Positions 34,663 through 43,569 are shown, counted from the first letter of the stretch. The stretch is 64,000 nt of DNA from JAFGBM01 sp964610155 (GCA_964610155.1 CAZSUY010000001.1:310001-374000), one strand, 5' to 3'. Notes: generated by a model from the letters alone, not told the origin. Numbers and translations: made by a program.

Positions 34663-35196
34663 CTATCCGTACGTATCTCGCGGCCCCCGGCCTTTGACCG
34701 TCCGTTGCCCCCTAATCCACGATCTCGTCGAAGGCCTCTCAATCCTGATGGACGAAACCACCGTGCGTCCGATCTCCTCATTCAGTCGCTGCCGAATGTT
34801 CCCAGAGACGACGAGCAGTTGCTCCGCCCATGCCGTCGAGGATGCCCGGAGAATGAGGATTCCCGCGTCGAATGCCACCACATCGCAATGACGTGCGATC
34901 TCGTCCCCCACGACCTCCCGCCATCTCCCGGCAACGGAGGCTACCTCAATCTGTTCCTTCCATCCCATGCGATCAATGACGCGGGCAATCTCCCCGCCTA
35001 CACTCGTTGGTTCTCGTCCCCGTCCATAGGGGGAGGGATCTACACCGCCACCCTGACCCCGGACCGCCCGCTCACGTGCCGCGACCCCCGCTGGTTTGCG
35101 AACGGTTCCCCGCCGTCGGGCTCCCGCCCGTGCCCGCTCCATCGCTTCTCTCGCCTGCTGAGCGGCGTCCTTCGCCTTTTCACTCGGCTTATCCAC
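34663..35196 (-). CDS. dciA: DciA-like helicase-loading protein (DUF721)
   Basis: A 177-aa protein. The N-terminal 65 residues are basic and Ala/Arg/Gly-rich; the C-terminal half (about 68-170) is the DUF721 domain: WREVVGDEIARHCDVVAFDAG and LILRASSTAWAEQLL. DUF721 proteins (DciA) load or regulate the replicative helicase in bacteria lacking DnaC/DnaI, and lie between recF and gyrB in actinobacteria. GTG start overlaps the recF stop by 8 bp. Confidence 0.9.
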   Translation of the reverse strand: MDKPSEKAKDAAQQAREAMERARAGARRRGTVRKPAGVAARERAVRGQGGGVDPSPYGRGREPTSVGGEIARVIDRMGWKEQIEVASVAGRWREVVGDEIARHCDVVAFDAGILILRASSTAWAEQLLVVSGNIRQRLNEEIGRTVVSSIRIERPSTRSWIRGQRTVKGRGPRDTYG

Positions 35197-36325
35197 CGGG
35201 TGTCACCCGTCCTCCCTCAACCATGAAGACCGCGCCGCCCAGGGCTTGCGGAACATCGGCTCCAACTGCGGCCGTCACGATGACCTGCTGAGCCATGACC
35301 GCGCGATGTGCGAGCGCTGCCCTCCGTGTCCCATCCAGCTCGGCAAAAACATCATCAAGGATCAAGACCGGTTCGCCATCTTCACCGGAATCGGGGCCCC
35401 CCGACGCGGTGAGCAGCGCATACACGCCGAGACGCAACGCGAGCGCCGCCGACCAGGCTTCCCCGTGACTTGCGAATCCCCGAGCCGGCAACTCGCCTAT
35501 CGATACAACTAGATCGTCCCGGTGTGGTCCTACCAGGCATACCCCCCGTTCACGTTCACGCGCGCCTTCCCGTGCAATCGCCTCGGCCAAGGCTCCAGCG
35601 AGCGCCGCCTCGTCCTCGTGGTTGGAAATCCCGGTGATATCGATCGAAGACCTATATTGGAGGGAACAGGCCGAGTCCTGGGGGGCCACGTCCCCATAGG
35701 CTTCGGCAACATGCGGGTGGAGTTTTTCGACGGCGCCTGCCCTGGCCCTAATGATCCGCGCGCCGAGGCGGGCAAGCTTCTCGTTCCATACCTCTAGGGT
35801 CGTGCCGTCTGAGCCCTTTCCCCGAAGCGACCTGAGGAGAGCGCCCTTCTGTCGAATGACCCGTTCGCAATCTGCCAAATCCCCCGCTACTTTTGGAATG
35901 AGTGCCACGCAAACCTCGTCAAGAAAGTGCCTTCGGCCTGCGGGTTCGCCCTTGACCAAGTCGATGTCTTCCGGCGAGAAGACAACTGTCCGGAGGATTC
36001 CGACGATATCCCGTGGCCGCGAGGGGGAAAGGTTGAGTCTTGCGGTATTCGCCCCACCCGAGATGATCGTGATCTCAAGACTCAATTCACGATGTGCTCT
36101 TTCGACTGTTCCCCGCACGATTGCTTTGGTGTGTCCCGCCCGTATCAATGGTGCGTCGGTCGCAACCCGGTGGCTCGATTGCGTCCCCAGATACCGGATT
36201 GCCTCAATGATGTTGGTCTTGCCGGCACCGTTTCTGCCCAGGAGGATCGTGGTCCCCTTTGGCAGATCAAATTCAAGTTCCCGATACGAGCGGAAGTCGG
36301 TAAGGGCAAGCCGACTGAGGCGCAT
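35189..36325 (-). CDS. recF: DNA replication and repair protein RecF
   Basis: A 378-aa SMC-like ATPase for recombinational repair at gaps. Walker A GRNGAGKT (residues 30-37), signature ALALRLGVYALL, and Walker B with VLILDDVFAELDGTRR near residue 330. N-terminal MRLSRLALTDFRSYRELEF is typical. It begins 3 bp after dnaN and overlaps dciA, so all four genes dnaN-recF-dciA (and perhaps gyrB) are likely one unit. Confidence 0.97.
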   Translation of the reverse strand: MRLSRLALTDFRSYRELEFDLPKGTTILLGRNGAGKTNIIEAIRYLGTQSSHRVATDAPLIRAGHTKAIVRGTVERAHRELSLEITIISGGANTARLNLSPSRPRDIVGILRTVVFSPEDIDLVKGEPAGRRHFLDEVCVALIPKVAGDLADCERVIRQKGALLRSLRGKGSDGTTLEVWNEKLARLGARIIRARAGAVEKLHPHVAEAYGDVAPQDSACSLQYRSSIDITGISNHEDEAALAGALAEAIAREGARERERGVCLVGPHRDDLVVSIGELPARGFASHGEAWSAALALRLGVYALLTASGGPDSGEDGEPVLILDDVFAELDGTRRAALAHRAVMAQQVIVTAAVGADVPQALGGAVFMVEGGRVTPGG

Positions 36326-36328
36326 GCC

Positions 36329-37456
36329 CTAGGCGGATATTCGGATTGGGACCAACAAGTATCGGAACTGCGGCGAAGCGGGTCCGTCCAACTTTTCAAC
36401 TCCCATGAATTCCACCGGCTTCGTTTCCTGCGTGAAACCCAACCGGACGTAGTCCGTCATCATCGCCGTCAGTCCATCAAGAAGGTAGTGAGGGTTGAAC
36501 GCCACGGTGATCTCTCCCCCCTCGATCGCGGCTTCAATTGCCTCAGACGCCTGGGCGTCTTCCGTCTGTCCCGCGTCTAGGACGACTTCTCCATCGGCAA
36601 ACGCCAGCCGAACGGAACTGTTCCGTTCTGCCACCAATGAGACTCGACGTGTTGCGTCAATGAGATCACTTGTCTTGACGAGCGCCGTGATCGGAGATTC
36701 TTCAGGGAAGAGCCGCCGAACGGGAGGGTACTCGCCATCCATGAGCAACGACGTCGTCATCAACCCCCCTGCTGCGAATCCCACCAATTTCTTCTCGTCC
36801 TCCGTCGATAGGGCAACCTGCACCTCTCCAGAACCAAGGGCTCTAGCCGACTCCACGAGCATCTTTGCTCGGATAAGTGCTACGGCAGACACGTTTGATG
36901 AATCAGGTTTCCACGTGAGTTCTCGGAGGGCGAGCCGATACCGATCTGTCGCAAGGAGGGAGATTTTGGATCCCTCGATCTCCAGACGAACACCGGTCAA
37001 GATCGGCAACGTCTCGTCTCGTGAAGAGGCGGAACTGACTTGCGTAACCGCCTGAAGAAGATCCGACCCATCAACGATGCCTGATTGAGCTGGAAATTCT
37101 GGAAGAACGGGAAACTGGTCTACGGGCATGGTCGCTAGTGTGAATTTACTTGCTCCACAAACCACTATGACTTTCGTTCCTTCGAGACTGAATTCAACAG
37201 GTTTGCTCGGCAGGGCATTGGCTATTTCTTTAAGCAGCCTTCCCGAAACCAACGCCGTTCCCTCGGAAACAACCTCTGCAGGAATTTCTCCCTTAGCCGA
37301 CACTTCATAATCGAAGCTCGACAGTCGTACGGTTCCCGTACGTTCTGCCTCAATCTTGATTCCCGCGAGTACCGGTGTTGGCGGCCGATGAGGAACGGCG
37401 CGCGATGTCCACGCTACCGCCTCGTCCAAAACGTCGCGATCGACAGTAAACCTCAT
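36329..37456 (-). CDS. dnaN: DNA polymerase III sliding clamp (beta subunit)
   Basis: A 375-aa three-domain clamp. MRFTVDRDVLDEAVAWTSRAVP at the N-terminus, SRDETLPILTGVRLE in the middle, and MDGEYPPVRRLFPEE (the conserved D/GxYPxxxxLxP block) are seen. ATG at 37456 has GAAGGAG six bases upstream; an earlier in-frame start at 37480 would include the ribosome-binding site and is rejected. It is separated from dnaA by the 433-bp origin candidate. Confidence 0.97.
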   Translation of the reverse strand: MRFTVDRDVLDEAVAWTSRAVPHRPPTPVLAGIKIEAERTGTVRLSSFDYEVSAKGEIPAEVVSEGTALVSGRLLKEIANALPSKPVEFSLEGTKVIVVCGASKFTLATMPVDQFPVLPEFPAQSGIVDGSDLLQAVTQVSSASSRDETLPILTGVRLEIEGSKISLLATDRYRLALRELTWKPDSSNVSAVALIRAKMLVESARALGSGEVQVALSTEDEKKLVGFAAGGLMTTSLLMDGEYPPVRRLFPEESPITALVKTSDLIDATRRVSLVAERNSSVRLAFADGEVVLDAGQTEDAQASEAIEAAIEGGEITVAFNPHYLLDGLTAMMTDYVRLGFTQETKPVEFMGVEKLDGPASPQFRYLLVPIRISA

Positions 37457-37889
37457 GGTCAGCTCCTTCGCTTCACTCACGGACAGACTACGCCAACCGT
37501 ATCGTTATCGGTCTAGACGACGGAGCGAGACTTGGGGTAGTTGATGACAAGGTTGTTGATGACCTATGAACGCTGATTGATCATGAAGATTAAGGTTAGA
37601 CAACAGTCGTAGTAGGCAAGACGAAGATGGGGAAAAGACACGAAACCCCAGGTAACTCGAAGGAGGTGAGAAAACAAGGTTGGGGAAGGTGGGAGGAAAG
37701 TTGTGGAAAGCCGACGAGAGGGGACACCGAGGGAGGGGGGCTACGAAAATAACACACACGTATTCCCCAGGGAAGGGAAGGTCTTCCACCGAAATTCACA
37801 GAGTTATTCACAGGTGTGTAATTCGATTACGGTCCATCAAATACAAACGAGGTACGTACCAAGACCCCGGCGGGCAGGTCTTCGGGTTG
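37457..37889. other. Candidate replication origin (oriC), dnaA-dnaN intergenic region
   Basis: The only stretch above 300 bp without a gene. Position between dnaA and dnaN is where oriC lies in mycobacteria and streptomycetes. Contents: TTATTCACA at 37804-37812 (one mismatch to the DnaA box), weaker CTTTCCACA and TTTTCCCCA-type sites on the minus strand, a direct repeat GTTGATGAC at 37540-37548 and 37555-37563, and purine-rich runs on the plus strand (about 37660-37740, for example GGGGAAGGTGGGAGGAAAG). Two further near-boxes, TTTTCCACA (39298-39306) and TTCTCCACA (39310-39318), lie at the 5' end of dnaA. Strand composition also changes here. Perfect consensus boxes are few, so the exact initiation site is uncertain. 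Confidence 0.6.
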
Positions 37890-39341
37890 CTAGGAACGGG
37901 ATTGTTGTTTGATGCGTGCGTGGATCTCCGTGACCTGGTTGTACATTTGACGCCGTTGAGTGATCTGGTCCTCTACTTTTTTGACTGCATACATGACGGT
38001 TGTGTGATCCTTGCCCCCAAAATGCTCTCCGATCTTAGGCAGGGAGAGGTCTGTAAGTTGACGGCAAAGGTACATCGCAACCTGACGGGCGGTGACATAC
38101 ACCCTTGACCGAGAAGTCCCCGTCAACTCATCTATGGTGATGCCGAAGTATTCAGCTGTCTTTCCGATGATGGTCGCCGCGGTTACTTCGGAATTATCGT
38201 CACTGATTAGATCCTTGAGGACCACCTGGGCGAGGCTAAGGTCGACGGGTTGTTTGTTGAGGGCCCCAAAGGCGGTCACCCTGATGAGGGCTCCTTCGAG
38301 TTCTCGAATGTTTGTGGTGATATTCGAAGCGATATATCCAAGAACGTCATCGGGTGCCTGGATGGCATTCCCCTGGGCCTTCTTTCGCAGGATGGCGATA
38401 CGGGTCTCAAGGTCAGGCGCCTGGACATCGGTCATCAAGCCCCACTCGAATCGCGTGCGCATGCGTTCCTCAATGCCGGCAAGGTGGCGGGGGGATACGT
38501 CGGAGGTGATGACGACATGTTTGCCGGCGTTGTGAAGGGCGTTGAAGGTGTGGAAGAACTCCTCGAGGGTTTGCTCTTTTCCCTGAAGAAACTGGATGTC
38601 GTCGATGAGGAGGATATCCACCTCGCGGTAGTAGCGCTTGAAGGCCGCCTTCCTGTCGTCACGGATGGCGTTGATGAAATCGTTGGTGAACTCTTCAGAG
38701 TTGACGTACCGGACCCGAAGCTGCGGCCTGAGTTGCAGGGTGTAGTGGCCGATGGCATGGAGCAGATGGGTCTTGCCTAAGCCAGAAGCGCCGTAGATGA
38801 AGAGGGGGTTGTAGGTCTTGCCGGGAGCCTCAGCAACCGCGAGAGCGGCCGCGTGAGCGAACCGGTTGGAGGCTCCGATGACGAAGGTGTCAAAGACGTA
38901 CCGGGGGTTGAGGTGCGGATCCTCGGATGCGGTGGGTTTCGTGCGCCGCTTACCGGACTTGGCGGGTTCGGGTTCTGAGACGTCCTCGACGACTTCGGGA
39001 GGCGTGATGCTGGAGTCGACGGTAACCGCGAAGCGGACGTCTCGGCTGAGGACAGTACGCAAGGCCTTGGTGATCGACTCCCGGAGTTGACTCTCCAGGT
39101 GGTTTTTCGTGAATTCCTCAGCGACGGCGAGGAAGACGTTCTCCTCAAGAACCGCAAGGGGTTTGACGAGTCGAAGGAAGGAATGATTCTGGGGGGTCAA
39201 GGAGTGGCTCGACCTGAGAAGATCAAGGGTCTTCGACCAGACGATATCAGCTGATTCGTCTGTCTCGGAGATCTCCATCTGTTCACGCCCTCTCTTGTTT
39301 TCCACAGGTTTCTCCACACCGGTAGAGTGCTTGTCGCCCAT
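37890..39341 (-). CDS. dnaA: Chromosomal replication initiator protein DnaA
   Basis: A 483-aa initiator. Domain I about 30-110, a linker with EPEPAKSGKRRTKP, AAA+ domain III with Walker A GASGLGKT (184-191) and Walker B DILLIDDIQFLQGKEQT, and C-terminal domain IV with the DnaA signature GGKDHTTVMYAVKKVE. Start: ATG 39341 has TAGATT eight bases upstream, compatible with a leaderless mRNA; an alternative ATG at 39278 gives MEISETDES directly before domain I and has GAGAGGG upstream, in which case two DnaA-box-like sites would lie in the leader. Confidence 0.97.
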   Translation of the reverse strand: MGDKHSTGVEKPVENKRGREQMEISETDESADIVWSKTLDLLRSSHSLTPQNHSFLRLVKPLAVLEENVFLAVAEEFTKNHLESQLRESITKALRTVLSRDVRFAVTVDSSITPPEVVEDVSEPEPAKSGKRRTKPTASEDPHLNPRYVFDTFVIGASNRFAHAAALAVAEAPGKTYNPLFIYGASGLGKTHLLHAIGHYTLQLRPQLRVRYVNSEEFTNDFINAIRDDRKAAFKRYYREVDILLIDDIQFLQGKEQTLEEFFHTFNALHNAGKHVVITSDVSPRHLAGIEERMRTRFEWGLMTDVQAPDLETRIAILRKKAQGNAIQAPDDVLGYIASNITTNIRELEGALIRVTAFGALNKQPVDLSLAQVVLKDLISDDNSEVTAATIIGKTAEYFGITIDELTGTSRSRVYVTARQVAMYLCRQLTDLSLPKIGEHFGGKDHTTVMYAVKKVEDQITQRRQMYNQVTEIHARIKQQSRS

Positions 39342-39438
39342 TCGTTATCAATCTAATGGCGTGTCACGGCCTTCCGCCATGGGCCTGTGGGTGGAGCCTA
39401 GTACGTTCGGGCGGCTACGCCAACGCCAAGAGAGGGAT

Positions 39439-39467
39439 TTGACGGGCACCGACCGATCACGTACGGT
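39439..39467 (+). promoter_or_regulatory. Promoter upstream of rpmH
   Basis: TTGACG (39439-39444) and TACGGT (39462-39467) are spaced by exactly 17 bp, ending 40 bp before the rpmH start. This is a good actinobacterial sigma-70-type promoter and probably drives rpmH-rnpA-yidD-yidC-jag. Confidence 0.6.
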
Positions 39468-39507
39468 TATCGCGCCGATTCGACCATTCCAACAAGTGGA
39501 GTCTTCC

Positions 39508-39645
39508 GTGACCAAGCGAACGTTCCAACCGAACAACCGACGCCGCGCCAAGGTACATGGATTTAGGCTTCGCATGCGAACCCGCGCCGGACGAGCGATC
39601 CTTTCCGCCCGTCGTCGTAGGGGCCGCGAGAGCCTCTCGGCCTAG
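39508..39645 (+). CDS. rpmH: 50S ribosomal protein L34
   Basis: A 45-aa, highly basic protein: VTKRTFQPNNRRRAKVHGFR followed by MRTRAGRAILSARRRRGR, the full L34 signature. GTG at 39508 has GTGGAGT seven bases upstream. It is divergent from dnaA, the usual arrangement. A longer open frame upstream crosses the promoter and is rejected. Confidence 0.97.
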   Translation: MTKRTFQPNNRRRAKVHGFRLRMRTRAGRAILSARRRRGRESLSA

Positions 39646-39987
39646 GTGCTTCCCTCCGCTTCGAGGCTACGAGCGGCACCGGACTGGGCCGCAATGAAGC
39701 GGGGTGCAACGGCGAGCCGGACAACAGTCGTGGTGAGAGCAGGCCGCATCGAGGGAGACCGAAGAGTCGCGGGCCTAGCCGTCTCAAGGGCGGTGGGAGG
39801 GGCCGTGGTCAGGAACACGATCAAGCGTCGCTTGCGGGCGATCCTTGTGGAGATCCTTCCAGAGCTTCCTCAAGGAACGGGCATTGTTGTCCGAGCCTTG
39901 CCTCCCGCTGCGATGGCGTCCTTTGACGCGATAGCGGACGATGTACGGGGGGCGACCTGCTCCGCCCTTCGAAAGGGAACTCGATGA
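39646..39987 (+). CDS. rnpA: Ribonuclease P protein component
   Basis: A 113-aa basic protein. The RNR motif is VVRNTIKRRLRAIL (about residues 54-67), which binds the RNase P RNA for tRNA 5' processing. GLAVSRAVGGAVVRN precedes it as expected. GTG start directly follows the rpmH TAG with no spacer, so the two are translationally coupled. Stop overlaps the yidD start (ATGA). Confidence 0.95.
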   Translation: MLPSASRLRAAPDWAAMKRGATASRTTVVVRAGRIEGDRRVAGLAVSRAVGGAVVRNTIKRRLRAILVEILPELPQGTGIVVRALPPAAMASFDAIADDVRGATCSALRKGTR

Positions 39988-40316
39988 GTATGGTACCTGT
40001 GGGGATGTGGCGAATCCGTCGGATTCCCCGCCTAGTGGGCATGGCCCTGGTTTACACCTACCAGAGGACGATCTCGCCCCTCCTCGGGCCCAGATGCCGG
40101 TATTATCCGTCGTGTTCGCACTATGGGTACACCGCCATCGAGCGGTACGGCCTCATCAGGGGTTCGGTGCTCGCCGGGTGGCGTATTCTCAGGTGCAACC
40201 CGTGGAGCGCCGGAGGCATCGACGATGTCCCGATGATCGGCGATCCGCTATATCGGCGGGCGAAGGAAGCCGGCAAGGGTCGGCGCGAGTGTGCGGTCGC
40301 AACGACCGCCGAATGA
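39984..40316 (+). CDS. yidD: Membrane protein insertion efficiency factor YidD
   Basis: A 110-aa protein of the YidD/haemolytic family. The conserved core is YQRTISPLLGPRCRYYPSCS followed by HYGYTAIERYG and GWRILRCNPWSAGGIDDVP, with the three cysteines typical of the family. An amphipathic N-terminal helix associates with the membrane. It assists YidC-dependent insertion. Located between rnpA and yidC as in most bacteria. Confidence 0.95.
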   Translation: MSMVPVGMWRIRRIPRLVGMALVYTYQRTISPLLGPRCRYYPSCSHYGYTAIERYGLIRGSVLAGWRILRCNPWSAGGIDDVPMIGDPLYRRAKEAGKGRRECAVATTAE

Positions 40317-40330
40317 GATAAGGGGAACAC

Positions 40331-41266
40331 GTGGGTGCACTGTTTGAGTTGCTTTCGAAGGGCGTCGCATTCGTCCTCGTTGGATTCGAGAAGGTCTTTG
40401 GATTCTTCGGGATGTCGTCGACCTCAGGGTGGACCTGGGCGCTGTCCATCGTCGGCCTGGTTGTCGCGATCCGGGTCCTCCTCATTCCCCTTTTCGTGCG
40501 CCAGATCAAGGCGACTCGTACCCAACAACTCATCGCGCCGGACCTGAAGAAGATCCAACAGAAGTACAAGGGCAAGAAGGACCAGGCCTCGCGGGAGGCG
40601 ATGAGCCGCGAGACGATGGCCCTCTACTCCAAGCACAAAACGAATCCGTTCGCCTCATGCCTTCCCATCCTCGTGCAGGCCCCGATCTTCTTCGCCCTTT
40701 TTCAGGTGCTTCGGAACCACCTCCGTCCGGACAGTGACGGAGTCTTCAATGCGTTTGGTCCCATCACGGCCGACCTGGCCCGGGACGCGTACAACTCCAC
40801 TATCTACGGGGCACCCATATCTCAGTCCTTCAACTCATCGATGGACTCAGCGGTCAAGGTGGTTGCCGTCGTTCTCATCGTGGCGATGGTGACGACGACC
40901 TTCCTGACCCAACGGCAGATCACTCGAAAGAACATGCCTCAGTCGGCCTTGGAGGGGCCCTCGGCATCGGCGACGAAGACCATGATGTACGCGATGCCGT
41001 TCATCTTCGTTCTGTCGGGGCCGTTTTTTCCCATCGGGGTGTTGATCTATTGGACGACGAGCAACCTCTGGACCATGGGTCAGCAGTACTACGTGATTCG
41101 GCGGAATCCAAACCCGGGATCTGAAGCGGAGAAGGAATTCCTCAAGCGAAAGGCGCTGAAAGCAGCGACGCAGGGGGGCGAGCCGGAATCGGTTCCCGAG
41201 GCCATAGTGGAAGAGCGTCCCCGACAACGGCAACAGCCGCAACGCAAGAAGCGCCGACGCAGGTGA
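40331..41266 (+). CDS. yidC: Membrane protein insertase YidC
   Basis: A 311-aa YidC of the Gram-positive type with five expected transmembrane helices and no large periplasmic domain. Motifs: WALSIVGLVVAIRVLLIPLF, the hydrophilic groove Arg in FVRQIKATR, NPFASCLPILVQAPIFFALF, and the last helix region PIGVLIYWTTSNLWTMGQQ. The C-terminus is strongly basic (RPRQRQQPQRKKRRRR), suited to ribosome contact. GTG start with AGGGGAAC upstream. Confidence 0.96.
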   Translation: MGALFELLSKGVAFVLVGFEKVFGFFGMSSTSGWTWALSIVGLVVAIRVLLIPLFVRQIKATRTQQLIAPDLKKIQQKYKGKKDQASREAMSRETMALYSKHKTNPFASCLPILVQAPIFFALFQVLRNHLRPDSDGVFNAFGPITADLARDAYNSTIYGAPISQSFNSSMDSAVKVVAVVLIVAMVTTTFLTQRQITRKNMPQSALEGPSASATKTMMYAMPFIFVLSGPFFPIGVLIYWTTSNLWTMGQQYYVIRRNPNPGSEAEKEFLKRKALKAATQGGEPESVPEAIVEERPRQRQQPQRKKRRRR

Positions 41267-41285
41267 CTAGGACGGGAGAACGGCC

Positions 41286-41774
41286 ATGAGCGACACAACG
41301 GGAAAGACCCGTCTCGATCACGAAGGGGACGAGGCCGCGGATTTCCTCGAGGAGTTTCTCGACATCATCGACATGGATGGCGACATTGACATTTCCGTGG
41401 AGGCCGGACGAGCCAAGGTGGCGATCGTGCCTCCAGAAGCGCCGAGCACCGACCTCAAGCGACTCGTCGGTCCCGACGGAGAGGTGCTTGAGGCGCTTCA
41501 GGATCTGACGCGTCTGGCGGTTCAGACCGAGACGGGTGAGATGAGTCGTCTGATGCTGGACATCGCGGAGTACCGCGTCGGCCAGAGGATCAGGCTTGAG
41601 GAGCTCGGGCGCGAAGCCGTCGCGAAGGTCAAGGCCGACGGCGCCCCGGTCGCCCTGAAGCCGATGAACTCCTTCGAGCGCAAGGTTGTCCATGATGTTG
41701 TTCTGGCTGGGGGACTAACGAGCGAGTCCGAGGGCGAGGAACCCGAACGCTACGTTGTCGTTAAGTCGGCCTAA
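41286..41774 (+). CDS. jag: Jag/KhpB-like RNA-binding protein (KH-R3H)
   Basis: A 162-aa protein with an acidic N-terminus, a KH-like domain (about 25-90, VEAGRAKVAIV and LVGPDGEVLEALQDL) and a C-terminal R3H domain ending MNSFERKVVHDVVL (R3H-type R/H residues). Cytosolic RNA-binding protein linked to cell-wall control in Gram-positives. Follows yidC by 19 bp. A parS site starts at the base after its stop codon. Confidence 0.92.
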   Translation: MSDTTGKTRLDHEGDEAADFLEEFLDIIDMDGDIDISVEAGRAKVAIVPPEAPSTDLKRLVGPDGEVLEALQDLTRLAVQTETGEMSRLMLDIAEYRVGQRIRLEELGREAVAKVKADGAPVALKPMNSFERKVVHDVVLAGGLTSESEGEEPERYVVVKSA

Positions 41775-41790
41775 CGTTTCACGTGAAACA
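41775..41790. promoter_or_regulatory. parS: parS centromere site 1
   Basis: CGTTTCACGTGAAACA contains the perfect 14-bp palindrome GTTTCACGTGAAAC (41776-41789), the universal ParB-binding parS sequence. It lies between jag and rsmG, about 2.4 kb from dnaA. Confidence 0.95.
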
Positions 41791-41811
41791 TCACAAAGGA
41801 ACGACTCGGAT

Positions 41812-42495
41812 ATGCGCATCGACGGGGCCTCCGGGATTGACCCCCTGACGGGTGATCCCCGGGTTGCGGCGTTCTTTGGGGAGCGCTTCGAGGCCGTGGA
41901 GGCGTTTGATGCACTCCTTCGTGAACACGGAGTCGAACAAGGCCTCATCGGGCCCAACGAGGTCGGTCGGCTCTGGGAACGACATCTGCTGAATTCCGCT
42001 GCGGTTGTGCCCTTCCTTCCCGACGGACCCATGGCGGATGTCGGGTCGGGAGCAGGCCTCCCTGGCCTCGTGGTCGCGGCGATGGAACCGGAGCGCGACA
42101 TCGTTCTAATCGAGCCTATGGAGCGTCGCGTAGCGTGGCTTGAGGAGGCCGTATCGAGGCTGGGTCTGGAGCGGGTTAGGGTGATCCGGGCGAGGGCGGA
42201 GGAGGCTCAAGGTCGGGTACAGGTTGTCTCCGTCATCGCGAGGGCAGTGGCTCCGATTTCCAGGCTTGTCCCATGGTGTGCATCGCTGCTTTCTGAAAAC
42301 GGCGTCATGCTTCTACTCAAGGGTCGGGCGGCACAGGCGGAGGTAGGGGCGGCGGAGAATGTGTTGAAGAGGGAGGGGTTCTATGCGGAGGTGATCGAGG
42401 CGATGACGCTCAGCGGCCTTGAGCCCGCGAGGGTCGTGCGTCTCAGTCGCGACCGTCTGGTTGGATCGGGCGGTCGGTTGCGGCTAGAGTCGTAG
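41812..42495 (+). CDS. rsmG: 16S rRNA (guanine527-N7)-methyltransferase
   Basis: A 227-aa SAM-dependent methyltransferase. MADVGSGAGLPGLVVA is the SAM-binding motif; HLLNSAAVVPFLP precedes it and VIARAVAPISRLVPWCASLL follows, as in RsmG/GidB. It methylates G527 of 16S rRNA; loss gives low-level streptomycin resistance in mycobacteria. ATG at 41812 is chosen; an upstream in-frame start at 41755 would read through the parS site. No strong ribosome-binding site is seen (AAAGGA about 11 bases upstream). Confidence 0.94.
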   Translation: MRIDGASGIDPLTGDPRVAAFFGERFEAVEAFDALLREHGVEQGLIGPNEVGRLWERHLLNSAAVVPFLPDGPMADVGSGAGLPGLVVAAMEPERDIVLIEPMERRVAWLEEAVSRLGLERVRVIRARAEEAQGRVQVVSVIARAVAPISRLVPWCASLLSENGVMLLLKGRAAQAEVGAAENVLKREGFYAEVIEAMTLSGLEPARVVRLSRDRLVGSGGRLRLES

Positions 42496-42547
42496 CCCCG
42501 AGGAGGCGTGGGGGAGCACCGGCGAATCCACGGTGATTGCGGGAACA

Positions 42548-42563
42548 GGTTTCACGTGAAACA
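42548..42563. promoter_or_regulatory. parS: parS centromere site 2
   Basis: GGTTTCACGTGAAACA contains a second perfect GTTTCACGTGAAAC palindrome (42549-42562) in the rsmG-parA gap, 46 bp before the parA start. Spacing from site 1 is 773 bp. Confidence 0.95.
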
Positions 42564-42609
42564 TTGGCGATATTGGCGAGCAGGGTGAGTCCACAAGCGA
42601 GGAGCATGG

Positions 42610-43569
42610 GTGAGCGAAGAGGCGAAGCTCGGCGCCAACAGTGCGACCAGGAGAGTGATGGATAGAGGCGACGCATTCTCAGGCGTCCACGCCGACGACG
42701 ACAGCCCCCTGGCACGGGAGATGCTCGAAACCGAGCGTGCCCGCAGAAGCCTTGAGGCGGCGACGTTTCCCTTGCCGGTCGAGACGAGGGTCATCACCGT
42801 CGCCAACCAGAAGGGTGGTGTTGGGAAGACCACGACGAGCGTCAACGTCGCAGCGGCCCTTGCCTCCAAGGGGGCGAAGGTCCTGGTTGTCGATTCGGAT
42901 CCTCAGGGGAACGCCTCCACCGCGTTGGGTGTTATTCACACCAGCGGGACCCCATCCATCTACGAGGTGATACTGGGCGGGCGCCGCCTGGCAGAGGTCA
43001 TGGCACCGTGCCCTGACCTTTCCTCCCTCTTCTGCGTGCCCGCGACGATCGATCTTGCCGGTGCTGATATCGAGCTCGTAAATGTCATGCGGAGGGAGTT
43101 CCGGCTCCAGGATGCGCTTGAGGAGTTTCTGGCGAGCGAGGGCCGCGATTTCCATTACGTGTTCATTGACTGCCCGCCGAGCCTGGGCCTTCTCACGTTG
43201 AATGCGATGGTGGTCGCCGGGGAGATCCTCATTCCCATCCAATGTGAGTATTACGCCCTCGAGGGACTGACCCAGTTGATCCGCACGATCGATATGGTCC
43301 GCAAGCACCTCAACCCAAGAATTCGCGTCTCGACCATCGTCCTGACGATGTACGACGGGCGGACGAATCTTGCGCGGGACGTGGCCTATGAGGTTCGTAC
43401 GCATTTCCCCGATGAGACCGTGGAGATCGCCGCTCCCCGGTCGATTCGCGTCTCGGAGGCCCCGTCCTTCGGCCAGACAGTCATCACCCATGACGCCCAC
43501 TCCACCGGAGCGGTGGCGTACCTGGGAATCGCCAAGGAGATTGCCGAGCGGGGAGGACTGGCCCGATGA
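42610..43569 (+). CDS. parA: Chromosome partitioning ATPase ParA
   Basis: A 319-aa Walker ATPase. Deviant Walker A KGGVGKTT (residues 68-75) with the signature lysine, VDSDPQGNAST, and FIDCPPSLGLLTLNA. The N-terminal 55 residues are a charged extension. With ParB on parS it moves newly replicated origins. GTG at 42610 has AGGAG five bases upstream. The second parS is in its upstream region, so ParB could also affect its expression. Confidence 0.96.
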   Translation: MSEEAKLGANSATRRVMDRGDAFSGVHADDDSPLAREMLETERARRSLEAATFPLPVETRVITVANQKGGVGKTTTSVNVAAALASKGAKVLVVDSDPQGNASTALGVIHTSGTPSIYEVILGGRRLAEVMAPCPDLSSLFCVPATIDLAGADIELVNVMRREFRLQDALEEFLASEGRDFHYVFIDCPPSLGLLTLNAMVVAGEILIPIQCEYYALEGLTQLIRTIDMVRKHLNPRIRVSTIVLTMYDGRTNLARDVAYEVRTHFPDETVEIAAPRSIRVSEAPSFGQTVITHDAHSTGAVAYLGIAKEIAERGGLAR

